DNA from: Advenella mimigardefordensis DPN7 | Lineage (GTDB): Bacteria > Pseudomonadota > Gammaproteobacteria > Burkholderiales > Burkholderiaceae_B | Assembly: GCF_000521505.1 (NCBI RefSeq) | Contig: NZ_CP003915.1 | Location: 124,001-188,000 of the forward strand | Direction: 5' to 3' | Length of the DNA: 64,000 bases | Shown: positions 52,092 to 60,611 of the stretch, piece by piece | Layout of the letters: each line of letters starts with the position of its first letter | How positions within the stretch are numbered: the stretch's first letter is position 1 | The notes under the pieces: generated by a model | The model's input: only the letters and a program-made list of their open reading frames with translations | The model's database searches: none | What the model was told of the DNA's origin: nothing | Program-made: the position numbers and the translations under genes

Positions 52092-52937
52092 TCAGGCAGC
52101 ACGACGGTGCCTTGTTGGCTCCTGCGCAGTATCAGGCGCTGCTGTTTCCTGATTCGGCGGGTCCTGCGACTCAGCTGGCGTGTCGCTGACCGGTTCGATT
52201 TCGACGCCCAGATGCTGTAGCAGATAACGGCGGATGCGTGCGATCTCATTTTCCCGTGCCGGCGCATGCGCCGGCAAACTCACCGGAACATCCACGGTCA
52301 GCTTGCCTTGATCCAGAATCAGGATGCGCTGCGCGAGGTGAATGGCTTCATCTACATCATGTGTCACCAGCAGTACCGCCGGTTCGTGAAGCTGGCACAG
52401 TCGTCGCAACAGGGTATGCATGCGCAGACGGGTCAGTGCATCCAGTGCCCCGAACGGCTCATCGGCCAGCAGCAGCTGCGGGTTACGAACCAGCGCCCGA
52501 GCCAGCGCGACCCGTTGCTGCTCGCCGCCGGACAATTCAGCGGGCCAGGAGAGCTGACGATTATGCAGGCCGACTTCTTCAAGTGCCTGTGTTGCCCGCT
52601 CTTTTACATTGACTCCCTGCAGCCCGAAGCTCACATTGTCCACCAGCCGCTTCCAGGGCAGCAGACGGGCATCCTGAAACACCACGGATAATGAAGACGG
52701 TACCTGCAGCGAGCCTTCTCCGACCACGTCGTGATCCAGCCCTGCCAGTGCCCGCAGGAATGTACTTTTCCCTGAACCACTGCGACCCAGCAAGGCGACA
52801 AATTCCCCCTTGCCGATTTCCAGATCGATGTTGTCCAGAACGGTACGGGTGCCAAAACGGCGGGTCAGATTCTGTACCGAAACCGCGAGCGTTCTGTTCT
52901 GTGGGAGTGTGGCTAATCGTTCAGTGTTTTGCGCCAT
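52092..52937 (-). CDS. ssuB: Second sulfonate-type ABC transporter, ATPase
   Basis: A 281-residue ABC ATPase of the SsuB/TauB group. Walker A is GRSGSGKST (about 54-62), the signature [16 protein letters not shown] (about 144-159), and Walker [37 protein letters not shown] matches SsuB. A 40-residue acidic/proline-rich tail after the ATPase domain (with PVSDTPAESQDPPNQ) is unusual. It overlaps the permease gene by 25 nt. It is a paralogue of, but clearly distinct from, the ATPase at 48918. Confidence 0.9.
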   Translation of the reverse strand: MAQNTERLATLPQNRTLAVSVQNLTRRFGTRTVLDNIDLEIGKGEFVALLGRSGSGKSTFLRALAGLDHDVVGEGSLQVPSSLSVVFQDARLLPWKRLVDNVSFGLQGVNVKERATQALEEVGLHNRQLSWPAELSGGEQQRVALARALVRNPQLLLADEPFGALDALTRLRMHTLLRRLCQLHEPAVLLVTHDVDEAIHLAQRILILDQGKLTVDVPVSLPAHAPARENEIARIRRYLLQHLGVEIEPVSDTPAESQDPPNQETAAPDTAQEPTRHRRAA

Positions 52938-53782
52938 TTGAGTACCTTTTTCTGTAGTAAACGGACCAGCGTGTCGGAAGTAAGTCCCAGTACTGCGTAC
53001 AGCGCAAGCCCGACCACAATGACTTCCGTTTGTCCGTAAGTTCGGGCCAATTCAATCATGTAGCCGATGCCACTGGTGGAGTTGACCTGTTCGACCACGA
53101 CCAGTGCAAGCCATGACGACGTTACCGCAAAGCGCAGCCCAAGAAGAAAACCCGGTAATGCGCCGGGCAGGACAACGTGGCGTATAAACTGGCCACGCGT
53201 AACACCCAGGGTTTCGGATAATTCAAGATAGCGACTGTCGATGCTGCGCAGGCAATCATGTGTCTGGATGTAGATAGGCACCACCACAATCATGGCGATG
53301 GCGGTGATTTTCATGGATTCGCCAATGCCCAGCCAAAGCATGAGCAGTGGAATCAGCGCCAGGCTGGGTATGGCGCGCTTGATCTGCACCGGGCCGTCAA
53401 TGATGTATTCGCCAATACGACTCAGTCCGGCAACCACTCCCAGCACGACGCCGAATATCACACCCCAGAACAGCCCCTGCAGCGCCCGGAAAAGGGAAGT
53501 TTCAAAGTTACTCCAGAGACGGCCGGACTGGATCAGCTCTGCCGCCGTCTGCACCACCACCCAGGGTGGGGAAAGCGTACGATGGTCTATCAGTCCGGTC
53601 CAGGAGCCGACAGTCCAGATGACCAGCAACAGAACCGGCCCGATTGCGCCGCCGTAGCGGATCTCTTTGCCAGGACCCAGGCGCGAGCGACGTGAGGTGG
53701 CTGGTTTTGTAGCGGTAATCACATTGCGATTGTGATGGCGATCACCGATTGTGTTCGCCGCGAGTGAGTTAATGGTATTCAT
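52913..53782 (-). CDS. ssuC: Second sulfonate-type ABC transporter, permease
   Basis: A 289-residue BPD-type permease. The EAA loop is LSETLGVTRGQFIRHVVLPGALPGFLLGLR (about 188-217), and VVEQVNSTSGIGYMIELAR follows. The N-terminal 40 residues are polar and longer than in the first copy. The start overlaps the ssuA2 stop by 4 nt, so the three transporter genes are coupled. Together with the sorAB genes upstream, the set looks dedicated to a sulfonate whose sulfite is oxidised. Confidence 0.9.
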   Translation of the reverse strand: MNTINSLAANTIGDRHHNRNVITATKPATSRRSRLGPGKEIRYGGAIGPVLLLVIWTVGSWTGLIDHRTLSPPWVVVQTAAELIQSGRLWSNFETSLFRALQGLFWGVIFGVVLGVVAGLSRIGEYIIDGPVQIKRAIPSLALIPLLMLWLGIGESMKITAIAMIVVVPIYIQTHDCLRSIDSRYLELSETLGVTRGQFIRHVVLPGALPGFLLGLRFAVTSSWLALVVVEQVNSTSGIGYMIELARTYGQTEVIVVGLALYAVLGLTSDTLVRLLQKKVLKWRKTLND

Positions 53783-54843
53783 TGTTTGCCTAATGTCTGG
53801 GTGGCCTGTAGCGACTGAGTGGCGACCTTTTCAAAGCGACGGTCGAAGAGTTTTTCAGCATCCAGACGCTCGTTGCCGGTTTCTTTTGCAAGCAGATCGA
53901 TGGTTGCCTGCTGACGGGTGATCACATCGTTCCAGTCAGCAGGGATATCGGGCTCTCCGGCAGATTTGGCCAGATACTCGCCATCGGCTGTTTTCAGGCC
54001 CTGATCCTGTACGTAATAACCTTCGACCCATTCTTTTGGATGCTCATAGATCCAACGCGTCGCCTTTGCCCAGGCCTGCACATAGGCGCGAGCAGCCGCG
54101 GCTTTGGCAGGATCGTCCAGAACAGACTGCAGGGTATAAAGGTGCCATGCATCATCCCGCAGACCGTGCGATATCACACGAGCGCCGTTGCTGCCATAAT
54201 TGGCCAGATAGCGCGGCTGATTGGCCTCGGCGATGGGGGCTGCATCTACCAGTTTGCTGGCAAGTGCGCTAACGTATACGTCTCCGGTGCTTGGCATCTC
54301 CACCAGTGTGACGTCGTCCTTGGTCAGCCCGGCTTTTTGCAGGATGCGCAGCACCAGCGCGCCCTGCGCCTGGCCAGGGCTAAACGCGATTTTTTTACCC
54401 TTCAGATCCTCAATGCGGTTGATATCGGCGCCTGGTGCAATGCCCAGCTTGTAGATTGGATGTTCAAGGGGATCCTTGCGAAAAGCCGCAGCAATGATCT
54501 TTACCGGCAAACCCGTCCACGTTGCATGAATCGGCGGAATGTCCGCGACAGAGCCAATGTCCAGTGCATTGGCGCGGAAGGCTTCGGTGGTTCGCGGACC
54601 GCCGCTGATATTGACCCATTTCGGTGTGAACGGAAGATTTTTTACTTCACCGGAAAGCTCCAGTGCACGCTGTGTTTTCGGGTCGCCAATGGTCAGTGTG
54701 GTGCCGGCAGGAACAGTATCGGCAATCGGCGCCGCAGCTGATTGAGCGCTGACCAGCGGTGCACACGTCAGCATAATCGCAATCGTAGCGCAGGCGTGCG
54801 CAGTGACCGATGAAAGAATACGAATGTGATTTTTTGAAATCAT
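53779..54843 (-). CDS. ssuA: Second sulfonate-type ABC transporter, periplasmic binding protein
   Basis: A 354-residue binding protein of the NMT1/THI5-like or SsuA family. The signal peptide is SVTAHACATIAIMLTCAPLVSA (about 12-33). The mature part contains TTLTIGDPKTQRALELSGEV, IGSVADIPPIHATWTGLPVK and LKGKKIAFSPGQAQGALVLRIL, all in positions expected for sulfonate binders. It is diverged from the ssuA at 47100 and about 30 residues longer, so a different ligand is likely. It lies 186 nt downstream of sorB, enough for its own promoter. Confidence 0.88.
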   Translation of the reverse strand: MISKNHIRILSSVTAHACATIAIMLTCAPLVSAQSAAAPIADTVPAGTTLTIGDPKTQRALELSGEVKNLPFTPKWVNISGGPRTTEAFRANALDIGSVADIPPIHATWTGLPVKIIAAAFRKDPLEHPIYKLGIAPGADINRIEDLKGKKIAFSPGQAQGALVLRILQKAGLTKDDVTLVEMPSTGDVYVSALASKLVDAAPIAEANQPRYLANYGSNGARVISHGLRDDAWHLYTLQSVLDDPAKAAAARAYVQAWAKATRWIYEHPKEWVEGYYVQDQGLKTADGEYLAKSAGEPDIPADWNDVITRQQATIDLLAKETGNERLDAEKLFDRRFEKVATQSLQATQTLGKQ

Positions 54844-54966
54844 GTGCGGGTTCCTGTTTTCTGACTCTGTTGATTGAATCGTGCAGTTGAAATAACAGCA
54901 CTTGTTTTGAGTCTAAAGGAAAGCAAATCTCACACGAAGTACATTATGCTTATATTGTTATGATGT

Positions 54967-55000
54967 GCAATTGATAGCGAAGCGCAGCGTATCCAATTGC
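54967..55000. repeat. Inverted repeat in the promoter region of the second ssu operon
   Basis: GCAATTG (54967-54973) and CAATTGC (54994-55000) are inverted copies separated by 20 bp, with partly matching inner flanks (ATAGCG and CGTATC). They lie 124-157 bp before the ssuA2 start and after sorB. They may be a regulator site or a weak hairpin at the sorB end. Confidence 0.3.
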
Positions 55001-55029
55001 GCTCCACATCAATCTGCATGATCATCATG

Positions 55030-55662
55030 TTATTGCGGTTGTGCTAACGGTTTGTCGTTGGCCTGTTTCTCGCTACTGCCAGATTGTTGCTGAACATCCG
55101 GACGCGGGTCTGGTACAAAGCCATCGCGATTGGGCATCCTGATGGCCGCCAGCGATTTTGCATCCAGGTGTGCATCCTGCGCCACCAGCCCGTTCAGGTG
55201 CAGAAGATAGGCGGTAACGGCATATACCTGTTCATTACTCAGGCTTTGCGGCGCGGTCAATGGCATGGCGCGCCTGATATAGTCAAATAAAGTAGGAGCG
55301 TAGGGCCAGTAGCTGCCGATTGTTTTGACTGGTTTGCTGCTGGCCAGTGTACCAGCGCCTCCCGCGAGTTTATCGCCACTGGCTCCTTCGCCCTTAGCGC
55401 CATGACAGGATGCACATTGCTGGGCGTAAAGACTGGCACCCTGAGCGACCGTGCCGCTGCCATCGGGCAGATTGCGTCCATCGGAAAAAACATTAATGTC
55501 CCACGCAGCGATGTCTTCCTGCGTGACGGGCTGTCCAAAGCCGAATTTTTGTTCTGCATGAACGGCGCCGGTCGCTGCACTGATTAACATAGCGCATGCA
55601 AGCAGGGCTGCCTTACGGTTGATCGAACATGTACCGGTAAGCGAAGGGTTATGCGCGCGCAT
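55030..55662 (-). CDS. sorB: Cytochrome c subunit of sulfite dehydrogenase
   Basis: A 210-residue periplasmic c-type cytochrome. The signal peptide is RKAALLACAMLISAATGAVHA (about 16-36). A single heme motif C83-A-S-C-H87 (YAQQCASCHGAKGEG) and a probable axial methionine at 133 (RRAMPLTAPQSL) are visible. The order and overlap with the molybdoprotein gene identify it as the SorB-type electron acceptor that passes electrons from sulfite to cytochrome c or an oxidase. Its start overlaps the sorA stop by 14 nt. The C-terminal 35 residues are polar and low-complexity. Confidence 0.88.
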   Translation of the reverse strand: MRAHNPSLTGTCSINRKAALLACAMLISAATGAVHAEQKFGFGQPVTQEDIAAWDINVFSDGRNLPDGSGTVAQGASLYAQQCASCHGAKGEGASGDKLAGGAGTLASSKPVKTIGSYWPYAPTLFDYIRRAMPLTAPQSLSNEQVYAVTAYLLHLNGLVAQDAHLDAKSLAAIRMPNRDGFVPDPRPDVQQQSGSSEKQANDKPLAQPQ

Positions 55663-56968
55663 GTGTCACCTTTCCGTCAGATGCGATACGCCAGGGTGTA
55701 ATCGCGTTATTGTGATAAGTATTATTAACGCCGCGCACGGCAACGAGTGATTCCAGCGTGGGTTGTGTGTATCCGGTTTCATCGGTAGCCCGGCTTTGTA
55801 TAACCACGGGCTCGCCGTTCCATTCCCATGGGAACCGAAAGCGCGTGAGCGCCTTGCTCAGAACCGGCGTTTGCAACTGGGCGGGTTGCCAGGTTTTTCC
55901 TTCGTCTAAGGAAATTTCAACTTTGCTAATACGCCCTTTACCGCTCCAGGCGATACCACGGATTTCATGAAATCCCTTGCCGTCAACTTGCTGTCCGCCG
56001 GAAGGGCTGGTAATGATAGATTTGGCTTCCATCACAAATGTGAATTCGCGTGCCTTGCCGTCGGGCAGGATGTCCGTGTACTTGGATGTTTCCTCGCGCG
56101 AATGCACAGGCTGGTCTGCGACCTGCAAACGCCGCAACCACTTGATACTCATATTGCCTTCAAACCCAGGCAGTAGCAGCCTTAGCGGATACCCCTGCTC
56201 GGGCCGCAGGCGCTCGCCATTCTGACTGTATACGAGCATAGCATCGTCCAGACATTTTTCCAGCGGGATGCTGCGGGTCATGCCCGCACCATCGGCGCCT
56301 TCGGCAATCACCCATTTGGCTTCGGGCTTCAGGCCAGCCTCTTGCAGTATTGTTTTGAGCGACACACCAGTCCATTCGGCGCAGCTGACCAGACCGTTGA
56401 CTTCGGCGGCGGTCTTGCCATAGACCGCGTACCCGGGATTGCCGGAGCATTCAAGAAAATAAATCCGGGATTGTGAGGGAAAGCGCCGGATATCATTCAG
56501 TGTGAAAGACAGGGCGTTGTCGACCAGTCCGTGCACGACCAGCCTGTGTTCAACGGGGTTGATATCGGGAATGCCATTATGATGACGTTCGTAGAACAGC
56601 CCGTTGGGCGTAATAATGCCATCGAGCTCCTGCAGCGGTGTACGGGTCGAGGAAGAAAAATACTGTTTGTCCGTCTTGCGCAGATGGCGAATCACACCGC
56701 TTTCAAATTCGGAGGGCTTGCCATAAGGGCGACTGCCAACCAGCGCGCCGGGTTGTTTGGACCACGGTGGGATCGTTAATGCCTTGTCGGTGGCTGCCGC
56801 TGCTTCTTTGATCGTTGCCCCCGTCTGGGCTGTTGCCGTTGCCAGACCAGCGCTGCCTGCCAGCACGCCGGTGACCGCTGTCACGCCATTACGCAAAAAT
56901 CGCCGACGCGTATGCTGTGCGTCTGCTTCTATGACCGCCAAAGCGTCTTCAGTCGAGTCGTTATCCAT
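55649..56968 (-). CDS. sorA: Sulfite dehydrogenase, molybdopterin subunit (SorA/SoxC-like)
   Basis: A 439-residue periplasmic sulfite oxidase-family enzyme, oxidising sulfite to sulfate. A Tat signal (RRRFLRNGVTAVTG, residues 21-34) starts it. The molybdenum-ligand cysteine is C174 in YFLECSGNPGY. SCAEWTGVSL and GYPLRLLLPGFEGNMSIKWLRRL are the cofactor-binding segments, and the C-terminal dimerisation domain begins near GGQQVDGKGFHEIRGIAWSG. ATG 56968 has GGAG 9 nt upstream; the open frame upstream is not needed. Its function suits a locus with several sulfite-releasing SsuD enzymes. SoxC is a close alternative name. Confidence 0.9.
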   Translation of the reverse strand: MDNDSTEDALAVIEADAQHTRRRFLRNGVTAVTGVLAGSAGLATATAQTGATIKEAAAATDKALTIPPWSKQPGALVGSRPYGKPSEFESGVIRHLRKTDKQYFSSSTRTPLQELDGIITPNGLFYERHHNGIPDINPVEHRLVVHGLVDNALSFTLNDIRRFPSQSRIYFLECSGNPGYAVYGKTAAEVNGLVSCAEWTGVSLKTILQEAGLKPEAKWVIAEGADGAGMTRSIPLEKCLDDAMLVYSQNGERLRPEQGYPLRLLLPGFEGNMSIKWLRRLQVADQPVHSREETSKYTDILPDGKAREFTFVMEAKSIITSPSGGQQVDGKGFHEIRGIAWSGKGRISKVEISLDEGKTWQPAQLQTPVLSKALTRFRFPWEWNGEPVVIQSRATDETGYTQPTLESLVAVRGVNNTYHNNAITPWRIASDGKVTHARA

Positions 56969-57241
56969 TTGAATGGTCTCCGGTGCGAACGTTGATTGGG
57001 TTGATATGATTGCAATGAGTATAGGATTGCGTTGCAACTGCGTCCAGTAATTGCTACTTATAAATTTAGCGGATGCGGTTATGTGGTGGATCCGAAGCAT
57101 CAAGCGCGTGGTGTAGCGCTAACATTGATACTGTAGCCGAGAATGGTGGCGAAGTATATGGCAAGTGTAATAATGACGTTTGGCGATTGTCGTGACCACT
57201 GCCAGGTATAAGGTTTGTGCAATGGGCGACAACCGGATTGT

Positions 57242-58129
57242 TCAGTGCCCGTTTTCAGATAGGAAATCAAATACCTGTCTAGCGCTTGGAGATAGCTCTT
57301 GAATACGGCGCGTGCCAAGCAGGATCTTACGATCCGCCCATTCTTCATCAAGCCTGACTCTTACCGTATTGGGCACTCTGTATAAATCCACACAGCCTTC
57401 CGGCAGTATGCCAATACCCATATTCGCGTTGATAAGCAGACACATGGCATCATAGCCCGACGTTTCAATATCTATCCTGACATTGGTCGATTCTGCCCGT
57501 GCTGCATTCAAGAGCTGGTAATTAAGCTGCGTGCCTGCAGTAAGCGTAATGTGGCTATAGTTAAGTGTATCTCTGAAGGAGACCTGATCACGCTTTGCCA
57601 GCGGGTGCCCGGCCGGAACCAGCACGATCAGCGTATCTTTGCGAAAAAGCGCAACTTCAATATCTTCCTGATAGGGAATTTGCGTGAAGATGCCAATGTC
57701 CAGTTCACCGGCAGCCAGCGCCCGGGTGATGCTCAGGCTGTTTTTTTCTTCCAGATGCAATTGGATGTTGGGATAGCTGGCTGTGAATTGCGCCAGCAAG
57801 GGCGCCAGAAACTGGGTGATGGCCGTGGGGTTGGCCGCCAGGGTGACGCTACCGCGCTGTCCCTTGCTGAAGTCGCCAAGCTGGTTTTCCACCGCCTGTA
57901 CACTGTTAAGAATGGCGCGTCCGCGGTATAGCAGCTCCAGGCCCGCGGGCGTTGGTGTAACGCCGCGGTTGGTCCGGTTCAACAGGATCAGGCCAAGCTT
58001 GTCTTCCAGTTCCGACAGGCGGCGGCTGACTGCGGCCGCCGCAATATTTTCCAGTTCTGCTGCGCGACTGATCGTACCCTCATCAACAACCCGTATAAAT
58101 AATTTTAATGTGAGCAGATCAATTTTCAC
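57242..58129 (-). CDS. LysR-family transcriptional regulator next to maleate isomerase
   Basis: A 295-residue LysR regulator. The DNA-binding domain reads LTLKLFIRVVDEGTISRAAE, then AAAAVSRRLSELEDKLGLIL (about 6-50). The ligand domain runs from SVTLAANPTAITQFLAPLLAQF. It starts 27 nt after the maleate isomerase stop on the same strand and is probably co-transcribed with it, an obvious candidate for its control. The 273-nt gap to sorA holds no convincing gene. Confidence 0.88.
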   Translation of the reverse strand: MKIDLLTLKLFIRVVDEGTISRAAELENIAAAAVSRRLSELEDKLGLILLNRTNRGVTPTPAGLELLYRGRAILNSVQAVENQLGDFSKGQRGSVTLAANPTAITQFLAPLLAQFTASYPNIQLHLEEKNSLSITRALAAGELDIGIFTQIPYQEDIEVALFRKDTLIVLVPAGHPLAKRDQVSFRDTLNYSHITLTAGTQLNYQLLNAARAESTNVRIDIETSGYDAMCLLINANMGIGILPEGCVDLYRVPNTVRVRLDEEWADRKILLGTRRIQELSPSARQVFDFLSENGH

Positions 58130-58156
58130 GGCGCGTTCAATGCAGAAGCGAACCCG

Positions 58157-58906
58157 CTAGTTACCCGACAGCAAGAATCCTGCGTTGGGCACCCGCGTTT
58201 CCAGGTTGAGAGTTTTCAGCATCTGATACACCGTGGCCACGGCAGCGGAGAGCACTGGCTTGCCGATTTTGTCTTCAGCCTTCTGGATGGAAGGCAGCGA
58301 CGGCATTTGCACGCAGGCAGACAGAATTACTGCATCTACTCCGTCGATGTCCAGACGGGTAACATGCTCCAGCAGGTTGGCCGGATCCAGACGACCGACT
58401 TCCAGGTTATCAGAGACTTCCAGGCTGATGGAGTCATGAACACGGATTCCTTCAGCCTCAATGTATTCTATCACGCGCTGTGTGAGCGGCTTCATGTAGG
58501 GCGTGATAATGGAGACCTTGCCCAGGTTTTTTTCCTTCAGGCTATCTACCAGTGCGCCGGCCGAGCTCAGTATGGGGATGTTGGTGTTGTTTTCCTGAAC
58601 CGCTTTTTGCAGACGGGCCTGCGATTGGCGATGATAACCGTTGCCCTGGGCCATGATGGCCACCAGGCAAGCGTAGGCCATGACATCCATGCGGGCATCG
58701 CTCAATTCGATGGCGCAGCGGTCACTGGCCTGATCCATCGCGGTCAGTTCCTCCGGTGTGACGCTCATCATCCGCATGCGCGCAGAGTGATAGGTGAATG
58801 TTTCGTTGGGGAACAGCTCTCGGCGGGCGTTCAGCATGGCCGGAATTTCGGTTTCCATGGTTGTGTTAGAGCTTGGCACAATCTGACCGATTCGGTAGTT
58901 TCTCAT
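58157..58906 (-). CDS. maiA: Maleate cis-trans isomerase
   Basis: MaiA/NicE converts maleate to fumarate without cofactors, the final step of nicotinate and some aromatic degradation routes. The 249-residue protein belongs to the Asp/Glu racemase superfamily and follows the Alcaligenes enzyme closely: RIGQIVPSSNTTMETEIPAML (split near 5-25), the first catalytic cysteine C80 (YACLVAIMA) and the second C198 (LSACVQMPS). No other nicotinate-degradation gene is in the window, only a LysR gene downstream on the same strand. Alcaligenes-type standalone maleate isomerase for maleate use is likely. Confidence 0.93.
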   Translation of the reverse strand: MRNYRIGQIVPSSNTTMETEIPAMLNARRELFPNETFTYHSARMRMMSVTPEELTAMDQASDRCAIELSDARMDVMAYACLVAIMAQGNGYHRQSQARLQKAVQENNTNIPILSSAGALVDSLKEKNLGKVSIITPYMKPLTQRVIEYIEAEGIRVHDSISLEVSDNLEVGRLDPANLLEHVTRLDIDGVDAVILSACVQMPSLPSIQKAEDKIGKPVLSAAVATVYQMLKTLNLETRVPNAGFLLSGN

Positions 58907-59231
58907 TTCTGACCCTTTAAAATCATTGAAAATTGATTGTAGTCAGGCATTTAAATTAAACAAATCAATCATTTACGATGGTGCCATCGCATTATGCGAT
59001 GGCTGGAAGCGGGCGTGATATCCGCCGTCTAGAGTCCGGAAAACCTCCTCCGAGCCTGCGAATGACGAAATGGTTGTGCAAAAAAGGATCCCCGAGATGA
59101 CCAGGACAGATCGAAGCCATTCGTGGCAGTGTATCTGTGCCTGCATTGGAGGTGTGTCTGTCGATACCGCGTACGGTGCCATGTGCAGTACAGTATTATG
59201 TTCACTGCTCTTCCTCTGGTGCCAAAAACCC
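58907..59231. other. Gap between maiA and the P-loop protein gene, with a perfect hairpin
   Basis: About 325 bases without a convincing gene. GCCATCGCA (58983-58991) and TGCGATGGC (58995-59003) form a perfect 9-bp hairpin with a 3-nt loop, 76 bp upstream of the maiA start. It may be an operator or a stop signal. An open frame from 59070 continues into the P-loop gene, but that part has cysteine-rich, non-conserved content and is unlikely to be translated. Confidence 0.45.
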
Positions 59232-59783
59232 ATGCACAACACGATCCCTCTTTCTGCGCTGGGCTCCAGAATCTGTATTCTGGGACCATCAAATAGCGGA
59301 AAATCTACGCTGGCAGCGGCGATTGCCCGCAAATGTGATCTGGCGCCGGTCCATCTGGATCAGCTTTTTCATGAACCTGATTCTGATTGGGTGCCACGTC
59401 CTGCAGCGACCTTTGCCGCTTTGCATGATGCCGCAATCGCGGGCGAGCGCTGGGTGATGGACGGCAACTATTCCCGACATATGCCACAGCGCTTCACGAG
59501 AGCTACCGGCATTATTGTGTTGGATGTGCATACGGCGACCAGCCTGTTGCGCTATTTGCGACGAACACTATTTGAGCGAGAACGCTTTGGCGCCCTGGCG
59601 GGAGCTCAGGATAGTCTCAAATGGGAGATGATCCGCCATATCACAATTGTTACGCCACGCAATCACGAGCGTTATACTACACTGGCTCAGCAAGCCGCTA
59701 TACCCACCGTATTGCTGCCATCGGTGCGTGCCATTAATGGTATTTACAGGCAATGGGGGCTCGATCGACGCCCACAGGACTGA
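59232..59783 (+). CDS. P-loop NTPase of the adenylate kinase / FlaR-like type
   Basis: A 183-residue small P-loop protein. The nucleotide-binding loop is GPSNSGKST (18-26) in RICILGPSNSGKSTLAAAIA. HLDQLFHEPDSDWVPR and RWVMDGNYSRHMPQRFTRATG follow, a pattern of the DNA topology modulation kinase FlaR-like and shikimate/adenylate kinase-like group. LRRTLFERERFGAL carries the lid arginines. The start is set at ATG 59232 because conserved sequence begins there. Its cellular substrate is unknown. Confidence 0.75.
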   Translation: MHNTIPLSALGSRICILGPSNSGKSTLAAAIARKCDLAPVHLDQLFHEPDSDWVPRPAATFAALHDAAIAGERWVMDGNYSRHMPQRFTRATGIIVLDVHTATSLLRYLRRTLFERERFGALAGAQDSLKWEMIRHITIVTPRNHERYTTLAQQAAIPTVLLPSVRAINGIYRQWGLDRRPQD

Positions 59784-59856
59784 TCCACGGACACTTGCGC
59801 CAGGTGCGATGGCTATTCGGTATGTTAACTATTGATCAATACCTATCGGAGGATCT

Positions 59857-60249
59857 ATGTTCAGAAAAGTTTTACTGTGTCCCGTGCTTGCATGTACTGC
59901 GCTACTGTCTTTTGCAGGGAATGACAGCTATGCCGTCACACAAGGCGGTATGAATCAGGCCGCCAATACCGACTATAAAAAAGCCGACGCGCAATTGAAC
60001 GAGGTCTATCGCCAGGTGCTCAAGAAGCTTGAGGCTTCCGAGCAGGCAGCGTTGAAAGCCGCCCAGAACGCGTGGATTCACTTCCGTGACCTTGATTGCC
60101 AATTTCAAAGCGCCGGATCGCAAGGGGGATCCATTCATTCAATGGTTGTTTCCGGTTGCCTGACCGACAAGACGCAAGCCCGGATCAATGAGTTAAAAAT
60201 GCTGCTTCAATGCCAGGAAGGCGATGTGTCGTGTGTTACGGCACCGTGA
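59857..60249 (+). CDS. LprI-like (DUF1311) periplasmic protein
   Basis: A 130-residue secreted protein. The signal peptide is VLLCPVLACTALLSFAG (about 5-21), with cleavage near residue 27. The mature part, DYKKADAQLNEVYRQVLKKLEASEQAALKAAQ and NAWIHFRDLDCQFQSAGSQGG, is the DUF1311 helical-hairpin fold with conserved cysteines, and two more cysteines lie near the end. Mycobacterial LprI of this family inhibits lysozyme; most proteobacterial members are uncharacterised. TCGGAGGATCT precedes the ATG at normal distance. It is likely a single-gene unit. Confidence 0.82.
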   Translation: MFRKVLLCPVLACTALLSFAGNDSYAVTQGGMNQAANTDYKKADAQLNEVYRQVLKKLEASEQAALKAAQNAWIHFRDLDCQFQSAGSQGGSIHSMVVSGCLTDKTQARINELKMLLQCQEGDVSCVTAP

Positions 60250-60452
60250 TGTGTGATGAGCGACCGACATAACGGGTCCGCAACGGGTTGATAATGCAGC
60301 GGCCGGGCGCAGATTTTCCTTCTGAACATTAAGAAAGTTATTAATCTGTAAATAAGGTTTAACGCCATTGTTTTCAGTACTAGGATAATAACTATAGACT
60401 TCTTTTTAACATCGTTCCGACATGGCAATTGCCATAAGGAAGGGAGGTGAAA

Positions 60453-60611
60453 ATGGTCTGGCATACCGCTTTTTTCTTCACACTGGCGTTCGTATCAGCA
60501 ATACTGGGCTTCGGCGGTTTTTTGACCTGGGGCGCGTTGGTGGCGCAAATTCTGTTTATCGTATTTCTGGTACTTGCGTTGTTCACTATTTTTATTCGGA
60601 AGAAACGCTAA
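60453..60611 (+). CDS. Small DUF1328 (YtjA-like) membrane protein
   Basis: A 52-residue protein with two hydrophobic segments, HTAFFFTLAFVSAILGFGGF and LVAQILFIVFLVLALFTIFI, ending RKKR. It matches the DUF1328/YtjA family of small inner-membrane proteins, often induced by envelope stress or starvation. A strong AAGGGAGGTGA ribosome-binding site lies 5-10 bases before the ATG. It is too short for usual gene finders but is convincing through the ribosome-binding site and the double hairpin topology. Confidence 0.82.
   Translation: MVWHTAFFFTLAFVSAILGFGGFLTWGALVAQILFIVFLVLALFTIFIRKKR

Noticed and set aside
57100-57351. 83-codon minus-strand frame between sorA and the LysR gene
   Set aside because: Begins inside the LysR gene in another frame; the intergenic part has no convincing similarity to a protein family.
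59070-59231. 54-codon N-terminal extension of the P-loop protein
   Set aside because: Cysteine-rich and unlike the family start; conserved sequence begins only after ATG 59232.
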